DNA of 64,000 nt from Phascolarctos cinereus. Its lineage: Eukaryota; Chordata; Mammalia; Diprotodontia; Phascolarctidae. The stretch lies in NCBI RefSeq assembly GCF_002099425.1, contig NW_018343987.1, positions 9,549,501 to 9,613,500 on the forward strand, read 5' to 3'. The position numbers were made by a program, and so were the translations under genes. The notes under the pieces were generated by a model. It ran no database searches. It saw only the letters and a program-made list of their open reading frames with translations, and was not told where the DNA came from. Below, one piece after another: positions 1 through 12,729 of the stretch (positions within the stretch are counted from its first letter, which is position 1; every line of letters starts with the position of its first letter).

Positions 1-565
1 CCATTTTCCACTAAATGATGAATTATCTTCTTGATGTCATGAGTGATATAACTCTAAAATTTTTGTTTTGCTTGTTTAAATAAATTTTATTAAAATAATG
101 CTTTTCTTTTCTCTAATTTTATTTTTACTTTTAATAGCATTTTGAATTATCCTCCTAAGTAAACAAAGATTTTGTTAGTTGGAAATGTATATTTACTGTA
201 GTAAATTCAGTCAAACATTTATTAAAAGTCTACATAATAAAATGTCTATAAGGTACTTTACTAGTTCTGTTTGCCCTCATGGAACTTACATTCTATGATG
301 ATCTTGTATCTTTTTGTACTCTTTCAGTTCTTTTATTACTTATATTTGTACATTAACTTAGGAAAAGCATTTCCCCCCGTAATTGGACTGATTCTTGACT
401 GCCTTATCTTCTGTTATCAACATTTATTCAAGCTCCAAAAAACTTAGTTTGTTATGCTTTAATACAGAATATGCTTTAATACAGGACCCACAATTTAACA
501 TACATGGTTGTCCCCTCACCTAATGCAGATCATAACCTATCTATGTTGAGAGAAAGTATGGTATA
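1..565. other. AT-rich intronic sequence, nothing recognised
   Basis: No repeat family, coding segment or RNA gene could be identified. Confidence 0.5.
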
Positions 566-571
566 TATAGT

Positions 572-715
572 TAGAAAGAGCACTGGATTTGGAACCCAAG
601 AACTTCATTTCAAATATGAGCTGTTTGTGCCCTAGAACAAGCCATGTAACATCTTGGGTGTCAGGTTTTCCCATTTGTAAAATGAAGGGATTGAATTATA
701 GGTCCAGACCTAAAT
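572..715 (+). repeat. MIR SINE
   Basis: Has the MIR order: AGAGCACTGGATTTGGAA, a degraded B-box area, then CCATTTGTAAAATGAAGGGA and the GATTGAATTATAGGTCC end. Diverged, so old. Confidence 0.75.
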
Positions 716-948
716 CTACATTCTCTGAAGGATAGTTTTATGAGTCTTTATGACTAAAAACATCACTTGGTGGCTGATGCTGGTGATGATCACCTCCAGA
801 CTTAGGCTGGTGGGAAAATAGGCATAGTTTGTCACTGTGCTTAAAGCTTTTTCAGCTTGGTAGAAAATACTAGAGTGTTTGCATGGCTTTTGAAAACTTA
901 GCCCTGTGTCAGGAGACAGAATTGAAGTATTTGATAATTTAGTGGCAA

Positions 949-3900
949 GAGTCAAAATGGTGGAGTGATAGGAAGCATTTTTGCCTTAGTGCTCCAGATA
1001 ACTTCTTCAGAATAACCTAGAAAATACCTCAGACTGAGTCTGAACAGGAAAACTAAAAAAAAGTCATAGTGAATCATTTTTTTGTTCCAGGGCAGCTTAG
1101 GAAGATTGAGAGGTCTTCAGAGACTGGGTCAGGGGCTGGCCAGGAAGTGGGCCAGGGGCATTCTAGCCACCAGCAGTGGGAATTGAGCCAAGATAGAGCA
1201 CCAGGGCAGGAATTACATGGATAGAAAGAGAAAGGCACCCTTGAACTATCACTGGGAGCAAGAATGGGTGCCATCTGGTAGCTCTGTCACTCATTATCCA
1301 GTTCCTGGTCACAGACCCAGGGCAGAGAGGAGTGGTCATGAGCGATCAGGGCTCTGCTAAATACTGAGCACAGAACAAATTCCAGAAACTTAATTAAGTG
1401 TGGCTCTGAGCCTTGGAGAGGAATGGCAACTCAGTTCTACCCTTTAACCCAGCATGTAAGCCTACAGTGGAATAACCAGGGGAGGAGCCCAACACCAAAG
1501 GGAAACCTGCAGTTCAGTTGCTCTAAACTTGCAGAACCTCCCAGCAGGTAACAATGACTTAGTCCAGTATCTGTCTCCTGAAGATCAACCACACATAAGC
1601 CAATAGACCCAGGAACTTGCAGAGCTCAGAACAGTAGAAGGACAGAAGCTCAGGCCAGGCATCTCCCCTCCCCAAGAAGTATACAGAACACAACATTAAC
1701 ATAAAGTACAAAGTCAAGAAATAGATTGGAAAAATGAGCAAACAAAAAAAGGACTTGGTCATAAAGAGTTATTTGATTACAGGGAAGGTCAAGACTCAAA
1801 TACAAAAGATGACTTGAAAACATCTACAAACAAAGTCTTGAGGAAAGTGTAGATTGGAAACAAGCCCAGCAAGAATATCTGGAAGAGTTTTTAAAAAGCG
1901 TTAAAGAAAGAGCTAAAAAAGTTTTTTAAAAGATAAATGAGAACAATGGAAGAAAGATATGAAAAGATTTAACAGTTTGGTAAAAAAAGTATAAAACATT
2001 ACTGAAGAAAATAATTCTTTGAAATTTAGAATATATGAGATGGAAGCTAATTACTCCACAAAATATCAAGAAACATAAAAACAAAGTCAAAAGATTGAAA
2101 AAATAGAAGAAAATATGAGATGTCTCAGGAAAAACAATTGATCTGAAAATAGATCGAGTAGAGATAATTTAAGAATCATTGGTTTTCCTGAAAGCCATGA
2201 ACAAAAAAAGCATCTGAACATCAGTCATTTCAAGGAATTATAAAGTAAAACTGCCCAGATACCTCAGAACAAGAGGATAGAGTAGAAGCTGTTGGTTACC
2301 CCCAAAAGAAAGCTCTTGAATGGAAACTCTTGGGAGTATTATAGTCAACACGTAGAGCTCCCAGGTCAAGGAAAAAATACTGAAAGCAGCCAGAAAGAAA
2401 GAATTCAAGTACAGTGGAGCCACAGTCAGGATTATACAAGATTTAGCAGCTACCGTCATAGAAAGGAGGCCTTGGAATATGATATCCTGGAAAGTAAAGG
2501 AGCCAAGAGTAACCAACCCAGCAAAACTGAGTATAATCCCACGGGGGAAAATGAACCTTTAATGAGATAGAGGACTTTCAAGCATTTTTGATGAAAAGAC
2601 CAGAGTTGAATAAAAAATCTGCCATTCAGACAAAGTTCTCAAGAGAATCATAAAAAGGTAAACACTAGTGAGAAACCATGAGGGACTAAACTAGGTTTAA
2701 CTGCCAACATTTTTATATAGGGAAATGATACATGTAACCCCTTGTAACCATATCATCACCAAGGAGAGAGAGTCTAATTAGATAGAAGGCCTGGGCTTGC
2801 TTCTATTATATTTGGATAATCTCAAAGGAAGATAAATGGGGCACCCAAGCAAAAATTTATACAGTGGAGGAGGCAGTGGGTGGTAGGTGGGGAAGGACAG
2901 GACTGGCAATACTGTCATCTGAACTGACTTAAGGAGAGAAGAATAAACATATATACCCAGTTTGGTAAAAGAATAGGGAAAGTGGCTAAGAGAAAGAGGT
3001 AGGGGAGGAAATAAGAGGGAGGGCTTATTAAGGGAGGTAGTGGTAAGAAGTAAAATAGACTTTTAAAGAGAGGAGAAGGTGAAAAAGAAAAAGTTAAAAA
3101 TAAAAAGATGGAGGGAAATGCACAGTTAGCAATAATAACAGTGAATGTCAATGGATTGAACTAGCCCATAAAACAAGAGGATAGCAGAATGGATTAGAAA
3201 CCAGAAATCAATAATATGTTATTTATAGGAAGCACACTTAAAATAGATATACATAAAGTTAAAATAAGGGACTAGCGCAAAGTCTGTTATGATTCAGCTG
3301 AAGTGAAAAAGGCAAGTGTGGCAATCATGATATCAGACAAAGCAAAAGCAAAAATAGACCTAATTAAAAGAGATAAAAATGGAACCTACATTTTGCTAAA
3401 AGTTACTGTAGATGATTAATACAAATATTGAGTGTATGTGTACCAAACATCATAGCATCTCTCTCTCTCTTTTTTCTTACCATAATGCAATAAAAATTGC
3501 ATTCAATAAAGGGCCTTTAAAACATAGATTAAAAATTAATTGGAAACTAAATAACAATCCTAAAGAATGGGTGGATGAAAGAGCAAATCACAGAAATAAT
3601 CAATAATTTTATTAAAGATAATGACAACAATGAAACAACATAACAAAATTTGTGGGATGCATCCAAAGCAATACTTAAGAGAAAATTTATATCCCTAAAT
3701 GCTTACATTAATAAAAGAGAGAAAGAACAGATCCGCTAATTGGGCATGCAACTAAAAACATTAGGAAACCTACACATTAAAAACCCCCAGTTAAATGCCA
3801 AAATAGGAACCCTGAAAATCTTAGAGATTTAATAAAGTAGAAAGTAAAAACAACAGAAATATTCACTAATAAAACTAGGAGCTGATTGTTTTATAAAACT

Positions 3901-4140
3901 AATAAAATATATAAACCATTAGCTAATTTGATTTTTTTAAAAAAAGAAAACCAAGCTACCAGCATCAAAAGTGAAAAAGGTAAATTTACAACCAACGAAG
4001 AAAAGATAAGATTGATTTTTAGGAGCTCTTTTGTCCAACTATATGCCAATAAAACTGGCAATCTAAATGAAATGGATGAATATTTACAAAAATACTAACT
4101 GCCCAGATTAACAGAACAGGAAATAGAATAAACAATTCTT
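949..4140 (+). mobile_element. L1, 5' UTR to mid ORF2, decayed
   Basis: Old L1 in sense orientation to SIK3. The start (AAAATGGTGGAGTGAT) resembles the 5' end of other L1s here. ORF1 decay lies at about 1735-2570: NLRIIGFPESHEQKKHLN is the RRM-side motif and SKTEYNPTGENE the C-terminal end, matching the better copy at 57.1-58.1 kb. About 550 bp of spacer follow. ORF2 starts near 3135 (TVNVNGLN) with endonuclease residues KKASVAIMISDKAKAKIDL; the segment around 3610-4110 matches L1 ORF2 before the reverse transcriptase (NLWDASKA, SLNAY, INKIYKPLANLI, LYANKTGNLNEMDEYLQKY). All frames carry stops. The copy stops near 4140, where opposite-strand L1 sequence begins, so the catalytic RT and 3' end are missing. 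Confidence 0.85.
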
Positions 4141-4264
4141 TCTTAGGAAAAGAAACTTAACATACCATAAGTAAACCCTGAATTTAGTTAAAATTAAGTA
4201 ATTTTAAAATTGTTAACATATTTAAAAAAATTAGAGTTAGTCAAACCAGTTCTTATTCTACTTT

Positions 4265-4928
4265 CTAAAGACCTGTTTTTCCCCCCCATTTGGTTTTTCA
4301 ACTTTTATTTTTTCAATTAATACTCTTCTTTTTCCTTTTTCACCTCCTTCCATTTAATGGGGGAGAGGAGAGGGGAGCCCAATACCTTTGTTGAAAATAT
4401 CCATAGTTAAGCAAAACAAATTCCCACCTTGGCCGCAGCCAAAAATATGTCTCATTTGTATCTTGAGTCTCTCCCCTTTCTGTTAGGAGATGGGTAGTAT
4501 GCTTCATTGGCAGTCCTCTGGAATTGTGATTGATCATGTCACCACTGATTAGATTGTTTGTCTTTACAATGTTGTTGTTATTGTATAAATTATTCTCCTG
4601 GTTCTGCTTATTATGCTCCTGAATTAGTTCATATATTAGTTCAAACCTCCCAGTTTTCACTTTTGTCATTTCTCATGGTGTAATAACATACCATTACATT
4701 GATCTAACATGATTTGTTCAGCCATTCCCAAAATTGGTGGACAGTCCTTTTCCTGATTTTAAAATGTTCTGTTGATGTTTTTTTTTAAATATCATTGTCA
4801 CTTCCTAATGTCCTTCTCTCTTCTCCCTCAAGGAACTTTTCCTTATGACAAATAAGAACAGTCAAACAAAATGGTCAACACATTGTTCATAGCTACAAAT
4901 GATTACCTCATTCCACTTATAGTTCACA

Positions 4929-5019
<91 letters not shown>

Positions 5020-5470
5020 GGAGAGAATTCATCACTTCTCAGACTGCACCATCATTACTCTTCTGAAGTCAGCATTGGTCACTAATAAGAGTCCTGAACT
5101 CTCTTAATATTATTTTTCTTTATATTATTGTGGTCATCCTATAAATTGTTCTGGTTCTTTTTACTGTGTTCTTCATTACATACAAGTTTCTTTAAATTTT
5201 TCTGAAATCTTCATAGTTGTCATTTCTTCTAGCACAATAATATTGCTTTATTTCTTATCTCAGTTTGTTCAGCCACTCCCAAATCTACAACACTCATTTT
5301 CTTTCCAGTTCTTTGATATTCGCTTTAATAAATATTTTTGAATATGTAGAACCTTTCCTTCTGTCTTTGATCTCCTTGGGGCAATGACCTACTTCCACAT
5401 CAAAGCAACTTTTTGGAAGTGAATGGCCAAATCTTCAGTTCTTTGTGGGCTTCATGGTACTGTGTGGCCT
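4265..5470 (-). mobile_element. L1 3'-end fragments, at least two
   Basis: Minus-strand L1: 3' UTR side at the low end (CATAGTTAAGCAAAACAAAT), then the end of ORF2 read in reverse. The reverse-ORF2 series is repeated in this interval (two TTGTTCAGCCA(C/T)TCCCA sites near 4720 and 5265), showing two fragments side by side. The compound microsatellite at 4933-5016 sits within it. Confidence 0.8.
4933..5016. repeat. (TG)n(AG)n compound microsatellite
   Basis: About 19 TG units pass directly into about 22 AG units. It lies inside L1-derived sequence. Confidence 0.97.
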
Positions 5471-5474
5471 TACC

Positions 5475-7075
5475 AGAGGGAGGGAAAAATGGATGAATAA
5501 ATGTTTTATTGTCTTAACAGTTTGTGTAGAAATTTCTGGCTAATAGCACCTAGGGAAATGGTTAAGTATTACTAGTATTGCTCTTACCATGTATGAAATT
5601 ATGATCACTTTTTAGAAAGGGCTTTTCTTTTTATTTAGAAACTCTTAAGAATCTAAAGGGTTGTTGTAGGTACCTCCTTTCTCTCTCAAGATTGATCATT
5701 TGAAGGTTTTGTATTCTTCAGTGTATTCAATAATTTGGAAAAGGTTAGGCCTATTTCATCCTGCTTTGCGATCTTGATTTCCTCCTTCCTTCTCTCCTTT
5801 CCTCCCTCCTTCCTTCCCGTGAGTTAGCTCTTCCTTTGCAATTTTTAATTAACCAGTAGCATTCAGATCACAAACCTTAAATTAAAGCTTAAATTGCAGA
5901 TCTGAATGTGTGGTTGTAATTTGTAAGATTTGGCTATTTTATTTAAGAAAGTTTTGTTAAACCTCTATGGGTTATAAAGTCACTTTGGAGCAAGACTTTA
6001 TTTACACTTTAAAGAAAAAATAAATAATTTTTGTTTTAGAGTCTTGGGAACATCTACCAAAAACTAAGATTTGGCAACAAGAAAACTTGTTTTCTTTTTG
6101 AATGTAAATTGGTTTCTGAGAGGTATGTAAATATATACTTGAATCTGTGTTTTAAATAGGATTTGGTATCTTTTTTCACTCTTCCTCTCTTACAGAGCTT
6201 ACGTGTTCAGGGGTTAGTTTATTAAGACTTAAAAGATTCTTTAAATCTTGAAATGTGTGAATTTGATTTCCTTTGGAGGTAATTGAATATTGAATTTATG
6301 TTTTCAAACTTACGCTCACATTATGTGGGCAGTAAGTTCCTTCTGATTTGCTTAGTACTTGACCATCAGTGAGAATGAATCTTTCCTGTGGACCCACTTG
6401 CAAAACTGCTGCTTAGCAACTTGGTGTTGCTATGTCAGTGACTTAGGGGCTCCTTGAGCCAGTTACCTCTCTTCCTGCCATGCTGACTTTAGCCAGTGCA
6501 TTAGAATTCTTTCAGAAACATGTTCTTCAAGGACCTACTGGTCTCTTATGAGCAGAATTTTTCAATACTTAATGAATATAACATGTTAGGGAAAATCTTC
6601 TGCATGGAAGTGTTTCATCTTTCTCTTGCTTTAGGCAAAGTAATGAATGAATTCATTATAATTCAGTGGATTTTGATTATTTTAAAAGATATAACTCTTC
6701 AATATGATGCTTTATTGTTAATGTTTTAATAAGATTTGATAGCCTTAAAGAGAAATTTCTCCCTCATTTTAATTCCTTGACTTCTTGACAGTACTGTATT
6801 GAAATGTCCGTAAGATTTTTTAAAAGAATATTTGAGAAAGAAGCTAAAAACAAACATAAACATCCCAAGCAGACTGATCTAATCTATAAGCTTTAATCAC
6901 ACATGGTAATTGCAAATAATTTAATTATTCAAGATGTTATTCATGCTTTCCTGTGTTTATTTTTATAATGAGAGACAGGTAACTAAAACATTATTTTGCC
7001 TAAAGTTAGTTTTTAGTGGACAATATCCATGATAATAGAAACAGAGTGGTATCACTATATGGCATATTTATTCCT
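5475..7075. other. Unique-looking intron sequence
   Basis: AT-rich, with a short TTCC/CCTT-rich patch near 5778-5820. No coding or repeat family recognised. Confidence 0.5.
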
Positions 7076-7078
7076 TTG

Positions 7079-7120
<42 letters not shown>
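7079..7120. repeat. (TAA)n microsatellite
   Basis: Thirteen or more near-perfect TAA units. Confidence 0.95.
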
Positions 7121-7123
<3 letters not shown>

Positions 7124-7211
7124 TAGTATATATAGAATGTTAAATCCTTGAGATCAGGGACTAGTTTAGTTTTTTGACATTGCTTGTTAATTAGTTGATA
7201 AAAAGAAACTT

Positions 7212-7325
7212 CTAAAAGTGATAGAGAGCTGCCCTTGGAGGCAGGAAGACCTGAGTTCAAATTCTGCTTCTGAAACATTGGTTATGCCCTCTGAGCAAGT
7301 CACCTAATCTTTCTAGGCTATTTTT
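7212..7325 (+). repeat. MIR/tRNA-derived SINE fragment
   Basis: GGAGGCAGGAAGACCTGAGT and a TTCAAATTCTG B-box-like motif, followed by GAGCAAGTCACCTAATCT. Confidence 0.65.
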
Positions 7326-7859
7326 TAATACTAGAAGTTGCAGAGAATGTGCCAGCCTGAACTGGAGAAAGGTATTTATTTATCTGGGAGTTCTCTACAC
7401 CAATGGACTCTCAAGTTCTATCCTGTAATAATGGTAAACACATTTCTACAGTACTTTTAAGGTTTATAAAGTTCTTTCCTTACAACAGTCTTATCAAATA
7501 AGTAGGCTTTATTTTTTTTAAGTGACATGCCTATCATTGAGCAGTGAAGAACTGTGATGAGAATTGATATGTGGAGAAGAACATACTAAAATTAAGAATG
7601 ATGCAGTTTATAACTTCTGCTTCCATTTTCAGATTATTTGTGATTCAGAATTATGTGACTATGGGATAAGACCCTATCTGCATGCCTAATTCAAATGGAA
7701 TTTTTAAAAGCCACAATGCTGTTTACATCTAGAACTAAGCTTGGTTTGGGAAAGGGAGGTCCTATTTTTTAAAAGGGATTTAGTTAAAATTTCCACATAT
7801 TTTGTATATTTGATTAATAACTTTGAACTATTACCTATACTACTCTATAGAGGCACTAA

Positions 7860-8720
7860 TTCAATTCAGTAGTCATTTTATAAAGTACCTACTCTGTGCC
7901 AGACACTGCTTGGAGCTACAAATACAAAGAGAAAAATTATACACAAAATAATTTCAAGGAGTGTGGAAGGATCTCTAATGGGTTCCTTTTGTAGGACAGG
8001 GCCCTGAATGTGAGCCCTGAATAGAGACATAGATTCCAAGAGGCAAAAAATGAGGAAGTGCATTCCAGGTGTCTAGTACCTCCTCTGCAAAGGTGTCCAG
8101 GCAGGAGATGGGATGTCTTCTACAAGGAGCAGCAAGTAGCTAGCTTGGTTGGAATGTAGACTCAATGAGGGATAACTGTCATAATACACCTAGAAAGACA
8201 ATTTGGATCCAGATTGGGAAAAGCCTTACATTTCAAATAGTTTTAATTCTATCTTAGAAGCAAGAGGGAACTGCTTCTGCTATTTGAGCAAGGGAGTAAT
8301 ATGGCCTTAGAGCTGTGTTTTAATATAGCTCTTTGGCAGCTGTGTAGAAGACGAACACTGCTTAAAAGTGAGACTTGAGGCAGAGAGAATAATTAGAAAG
8401 CAGAATGTGGTTGCCATAGTCCTGGCCAATGGTGATGAGAACCTCAAAGAGGGTTGTCGCCGTGAGAATGGAGAAAAAGGAGATGAATGAGAAATATGAG
8501 GAGGTAATATCAACAAGATGAATTGGTCAAGAATTGAGGTTAATTTTCATATTGCAAATCTGAGTGACTGAAAGGATGGTAGTGTTCTGGACAGAAATAT
8601 GGAAGGGAAATAGAGCTAATAATTGTATTTATGTAGGCCAAGGCAATTGTGTTTGGTATGGTAAGCAGTGGAGAAGCACTGATCCTGGATAATGGGAGTG
8701 ATAAAAGCAGAAATTTGGGA
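7860..8720 (+). repeat. Ancient interspersed repeat, family not named
   Basis: Shares an ordered series of phrases with copies near 15.8-17.5, 51.6-52.1 and 63.0-63.45 kb: 'actctgtgccagacactg', 'attccaggtgtc', 'aaggagcagcaagtag', 'gtaatatggcc', 'ctttggcagctgtgtagaa', 'gtgactgaaaggatggtagt'. Common in mammalian introns. No coding capacity seen. Confidence 0.6.
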
Positions 8721-8749
8721 ACATTACTTTGACAGTTGAATATTTAGGA

Positions 8750-9110
8750 TGCTTTTAAAAAAAATGAAAGTGTTTATTAATACCTTCTGCTTTTAGATCA
8801 CAGTAATTTCCAAATATATCCCTCCTTCCTCTCTTTACATGAGAACCATCCTTATAAAAAAGAAAGAGGGAAAAATAATTGTGAAATTAACCAATATGTG
8901 AACTGAATGTGACAGCAAGTGTATAGTTCCTAATTTCTGCAAAGAACGGAGGTACTTTTTCTCATCTTTCCTAGGGCTAATCTTGGTCATTACAATTACA
9001 TACTATTTTTTTTTGTTCCTTCTATTTATGTTATAACCATTCTGTATAAAGAACTTTTCTGATTCTGAATATGTCATTCTGCCTCAATTCATATAAGTCT
9101 TCGAATGAAT
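8750..9110 (-). mobile_element. L1 3'-end fragment
   Basis: Reverse-strand L1 tail: 'ttccaaatatatccctcc', 'gacagcaagtgtatagttcc', 'ttggtcattacaattaca', 'tcatataagtctt'. Same subfamily as the copies at 41.6 and 61.5 kb. Confidence 0.7.
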
Positions 9111-9129
9111 TATTTTTTACACAATCATA

Positions 9130-10325
9130 GACATATAATCTTTCTGGAACTTAGTTTCCCCATTTATGAAATGAATGGATTGAAGGAAGATAATTTGTAA
9201 ATTTCTTTGAATGTGTGATTCTATCTCTCTCTCAAAACAATTAATTCAGTTGCTCTTTTCTTATATGTGGCCCTTATTGGGTTTTTTTTTCCCTCCTGTG
9301 GATTCATATCTTTAGATAGGAAAGAAGTCTTCATTTGTGCTGTATGTTTTTAGTAGAATCCTTGATTTTGAACCCCAACCTGGAAATTTCTGTCATCATC
9401 TCTTTATATGGTAAAACCTGACTTTAGTGACCACTGGTTTCCAAGTTGACTTAGTACAAGGACAAGTCTTATAAAAAATTGTCCTACAACTACAGAGGAT
9501 CAAAACAGTTTTCAATCATATTTTAAAATCTAGAGAAAGAAGCAGTTAGTTGAGGCTAAACCAGTATTATAGGCTTTTTTGTATATACATTTTTCATGGT
9601 GGTTATAAATGAAAACTATTCAGTTTATAGGCCTGATTGAATGTAACACTAACTCAGCTGATATGTATTCTCTCATATCTGTAATTGCCTTTTCATAAGT
9701 AATAGATGGTTACTTGTTTAAAGCACCAGCATTGTTTTCTTATTCTGGTGCTTTAATTCGATCATTAAAATTAGCATATAGTATATATTACACAGTTTAC
9801 AGAAAACATGATCATGTGGTCATCTGTGCACTAGGTTCTCTTTGTTATGTGTGACAATTGTTCTCCCTTCTTTTAGGACTAGAGATTGGACTCTTTTGAA
9901 AACATTTCATAGCTTTTTCCAACTAATGCTTTTCTTCTATTCTTCATGCTTTGGTTTCCAAGCAACCTGGCTTCCCATAGCACCTTGCTGACGTCTTTCT
10001 AGCCCCCCTTCCTTCCCACCTGCTTACTTTAGCACTTTTCATTTGCTGCTTCTGCTTTGGGTTAAAGATATGAGAACATATTTATTTCTTGAAATCCTCC
10101 AGTCTTCTCAGTAAGTAGAGAAAATAAGTGAAATCACTTATAGAAGTTTCTTTGTTTTTAGAAATTGTAATGTCACCATGAAAGGCTGTATTTATTCTGT
10201 TGCCCATACAGTTATTTTTAGTTTAATGGCCAGAATTTTCTTAATTTAAGACAGGTATCACCTAAAGCTAGGCTTTTGGGGGACTTACAAGTTGGAGCAT
10301 AAGGAGAAATGGTCTCTAATCTAGT
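9130..10325. other. Mostly unique intron, short MIR scrap
   Basis: 9130-9225 looks like a MIR 3' scrap ('cttagtttccccatttatgaa'). The remainder has no recognised feature. Confidence 0.45.
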
Positions 10326-10329
10326 GGTC

Positions 10330-10905
10330 ACAGTATCTTACTAATTGCTTCCATTACCTCCAAGTGTCCCCTTTCTGATCTATCCTTTAATACAACAACA
10401 AAGTAATCTTTCTAAAGCAGGGGTCTGACTGTGGCACTCTCCCATCCCCAAAGTTCTAGTGACTTCTTATTATTTCAGGCATACAATACAAATTCTTCTT
10501 TTTGGCATTTAAAGCCCTTCACAATATGACTGCAGCCTATGCTGCTAGACTTACACATTAGTCCCCTTCACACATTTCTAGCCAAACTAGCCTTTGTGCT
10601 ATTTTTTCACACGTACCCATGCACACCTTTTCCCACCTCTCTGCCTTTGCAAAGGGCTGTCACTGTGCCTGGAATGCACTTCCTTTCTTCTGCCCTTTAT
10701 AATCCATGGCTTCTTTCAAGCTTCTCAAGTTCCACCTTCTACACAGAGTCCTTTCCTTATCACCAGTGTCTTAATGCTTCTTTCTCTCCCCCCCATTATC
10801 TTGTATTTACTTTCACAGAGTGTAAGCCCTAGTGTTTTAGATTGTCTTTGTATTTTCAATGCTTAGCGCTGACAAATAGTAGTCACTTAATAAATGCTTG
10901 TTACT
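10330..10905 (+). repeat. L2 LINE 3' end
   Basis: Ordered L2 3'-UTR phrases: 'gcatttaaagcccttcacaa', 'ctctgcctttgcaaagggctg', 'tgcctggaatgcacttcct', ending 'agtcacttaataaatgcttg'. Open frames here (10539-10866) are non-coding L2 sequence. Confidence 0.85.
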
Positions 10906-10995
10906 TGATTGGATTGTGTATAGATTGGACTAGGTGGCTGTTGAGGTCCCTTCCAAATTTCTTGTGATTGTGGGATTGAAAACTATGTAGTAGAT

Positions 10996-11437
10996 TGTCG
11001 TCACTTTCTCACTCGGCTACAGAGCCTACCTAGCACCTAGGATTTCCCAGTCACCTGAAGAATCAAGACCAGCTTAATCTTTTCCCCTCTGCAGCGCAGT
11101 GATGAGGCGGGAGACAAGATGGCAGCAACGCCGTTTATTTTTAGCAAAGCACTCACTTATATAGTAAAATAACAAGAACTCTGTCTCATGTTACAATGAC
11201 GTATAACCCATGCTGTGCTCAAGGACAGTGCATGCACAGTCCGTGCACTTACCTACCACCAATCACAAATATACTGTTAATGACTAATGAGTAACTAGGG
11301 AAGTCAGAGATGCATAAAATGGAGCACTGAACCAGGCAATCTTTGCTCATGGACCAACACCCGAGAGGGGCCTTAGCCCTTCAGTGGAGATCTCATGAAC
11401 CATCTGTGGCCCTCTACATCCTTACAGATCCCTAACA
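10996..11437 (-). mobile_element. Solo LTR, class II ERV
   Basis: 442-bp solitary LTR, reading TGTTAGGGATCT...GACGACA on the minus strand. The flanks are an exact 6-bp duplication, GTAGAT (10990-10995 and 11438-11443). A TATA-like box (ACTATATAAG) lies near 11160 and AATAAA is the complement of 11134-11139, so U3 and R are in normal order. A CAAGATGGC motif (YY1-like) follows the poly(A) signal. No internal retroviral sequence adjoins it, so it is an LTR-LTR recombination product. The 6-bp duplication fits betaretrovirus-like ERVs. Fossil; age not estimable without sister copies. Confidence 0.85.
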
Positions 11438-11635
11438 GTAGATGATTCAGACCCTAGTTTTTATAAATTCTTGGTTTTTCATTTAAACGTTTCAGCATTG
11501 AAGTGTTTTGGTTGCTGGAAAGTAGGGCGGTATTGAGTGAGAATTTAAGTCAGAGATGTTGTATGTATAACTTAGGGGGAGATATTTGCTTTTAGAAGGT
11601 ATTTCTTGAACCTTCGTTTTGTGACGAGATAATAG

Positions 11636-11810
11636 ATTTAGAACTAGAAGAGATTTAGGAATCAAGTCTAATCCTCTCATTTTACAGATGAGGAAATGAG
11701 ACCTATATGGAAGTGAGTTTTCCAAGGTGACAATATGTCTGAGAGTAGGGATTTCAACACATACCCTGAGACCACAAATCCAGCATTCTTTTCCATACCG
11801 TGTACTGCCT
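11636..11810 (-). repeat. MIR SINE
   Basis: 'tctcattttacagatgagga' followed by 'gagaccacaaatccagca' is the reverse-oriented MIR/CORE layout. Confidence 0.7.
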
Positions 11811-12014
11811 CTGTTACTGTGCCAATGGCACACAGATAACTCTTTTGCACAGAGGCTGCCATTTGAAACTATGTGTGTGTACTTTGTATGTGTGTGTAAG
11901 TATACACATGCATATATGTGTGTGTACTCTATATACATGTGTAAGTATATACATAGTCGCTGAAAAAGGCTTTGGCAGCAGAAAAAATACAATAGGTGTT
12001 AGTAATTCATATTT

Positions 12015-12546
12015 TTATATAGTATTTTATTTTTCCCAATTAGATGTAAAGACAATTTTTAACATTCATTAAAAATTTTTTTTGACTTCCAAATTTTCTC
12101 TGTCCATCCTTGCCTCACTAAGATGGTAAGCAATTTGATATAGGTTATATATGTGCAGTCATGTAAAACACATTTCCATACTGGCCATGCTGTAAAAGAA
12201 GAAACAGACCCAAAGGGAAAAAAAAACCATGGAAAAAATAAAGAAAGTGAAAAATAGTCTGCTTCGATCTGCATTCAGACTCCATCAATTCCTTCTCAGA
12301 TGTGGGTAGCATTTTTCATCATGAGTCCTTTGTAATTGTCTTGGATTTTTGTATTGCTGAGAATTGCTAAGTCATTCATAGTTGATCATCATACGATATT
12401 GCTGTTACTGTGTACAGTGTTCTGGTTCTACTCACTTCACTTTGTATCAGTTCATGTAAGTCTTCCTAGGTTTTTCTAAAATCTGCCTGCTCATCATTTG
12501 TTATAGCACAATAGTATTCTATTAAAATCTTATACCACAGCTTAAC
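12015..12546 (-). mobile_element. L1, 5'-truncated, with 14-bp TSD
   Basis: Minus-strand L1 3' end plus the last part of ORF2 in reverse ('gcattcagactccatcaatt', 'cagttcatgtaagtcttcc'). It is bounded by an exact duplication AGTAATTCATATTT at 12001-12014 and 12547-12560, so the ends are well defined. Confidence 0.88.
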
Positions 12547-12729
12547 AGTAATTCATATTTACAGCATAGGAGCACACTGATCATAAGAATAAGTGTTTTA
12601 AAGCTTACAAAATGCTTTCTTTTACAATCTTGTGAGATAGTGTGAGGATTGTTGTTGCTTTGTACTTAGAATTCAGTAAACTGAGGTTCCATAAGGTTTT
12701 TGTTAGAGCCAGAGCCAAATCTTGTCCCT

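Noticed and set aside
949-5470. Twin-primed L1 inversion
   Set aside because: The plus- and minus-strand L1 parts meet at their 3' sides, which is not the geometry produced by twin priming; separate insertions explain it better.
10539-10866. Pair of overlapping open frames, about 90-97 codons
   Set aside because: They fall in the L2 3' UTR, which is non-coding.
11492-11992. 166-codon open frame on the minus strand
   Set aside because: It crosses a MIR and TG-rich sequence and shows no domain; the low-complexity Thr/His/Tyr composition reflects the repeats.
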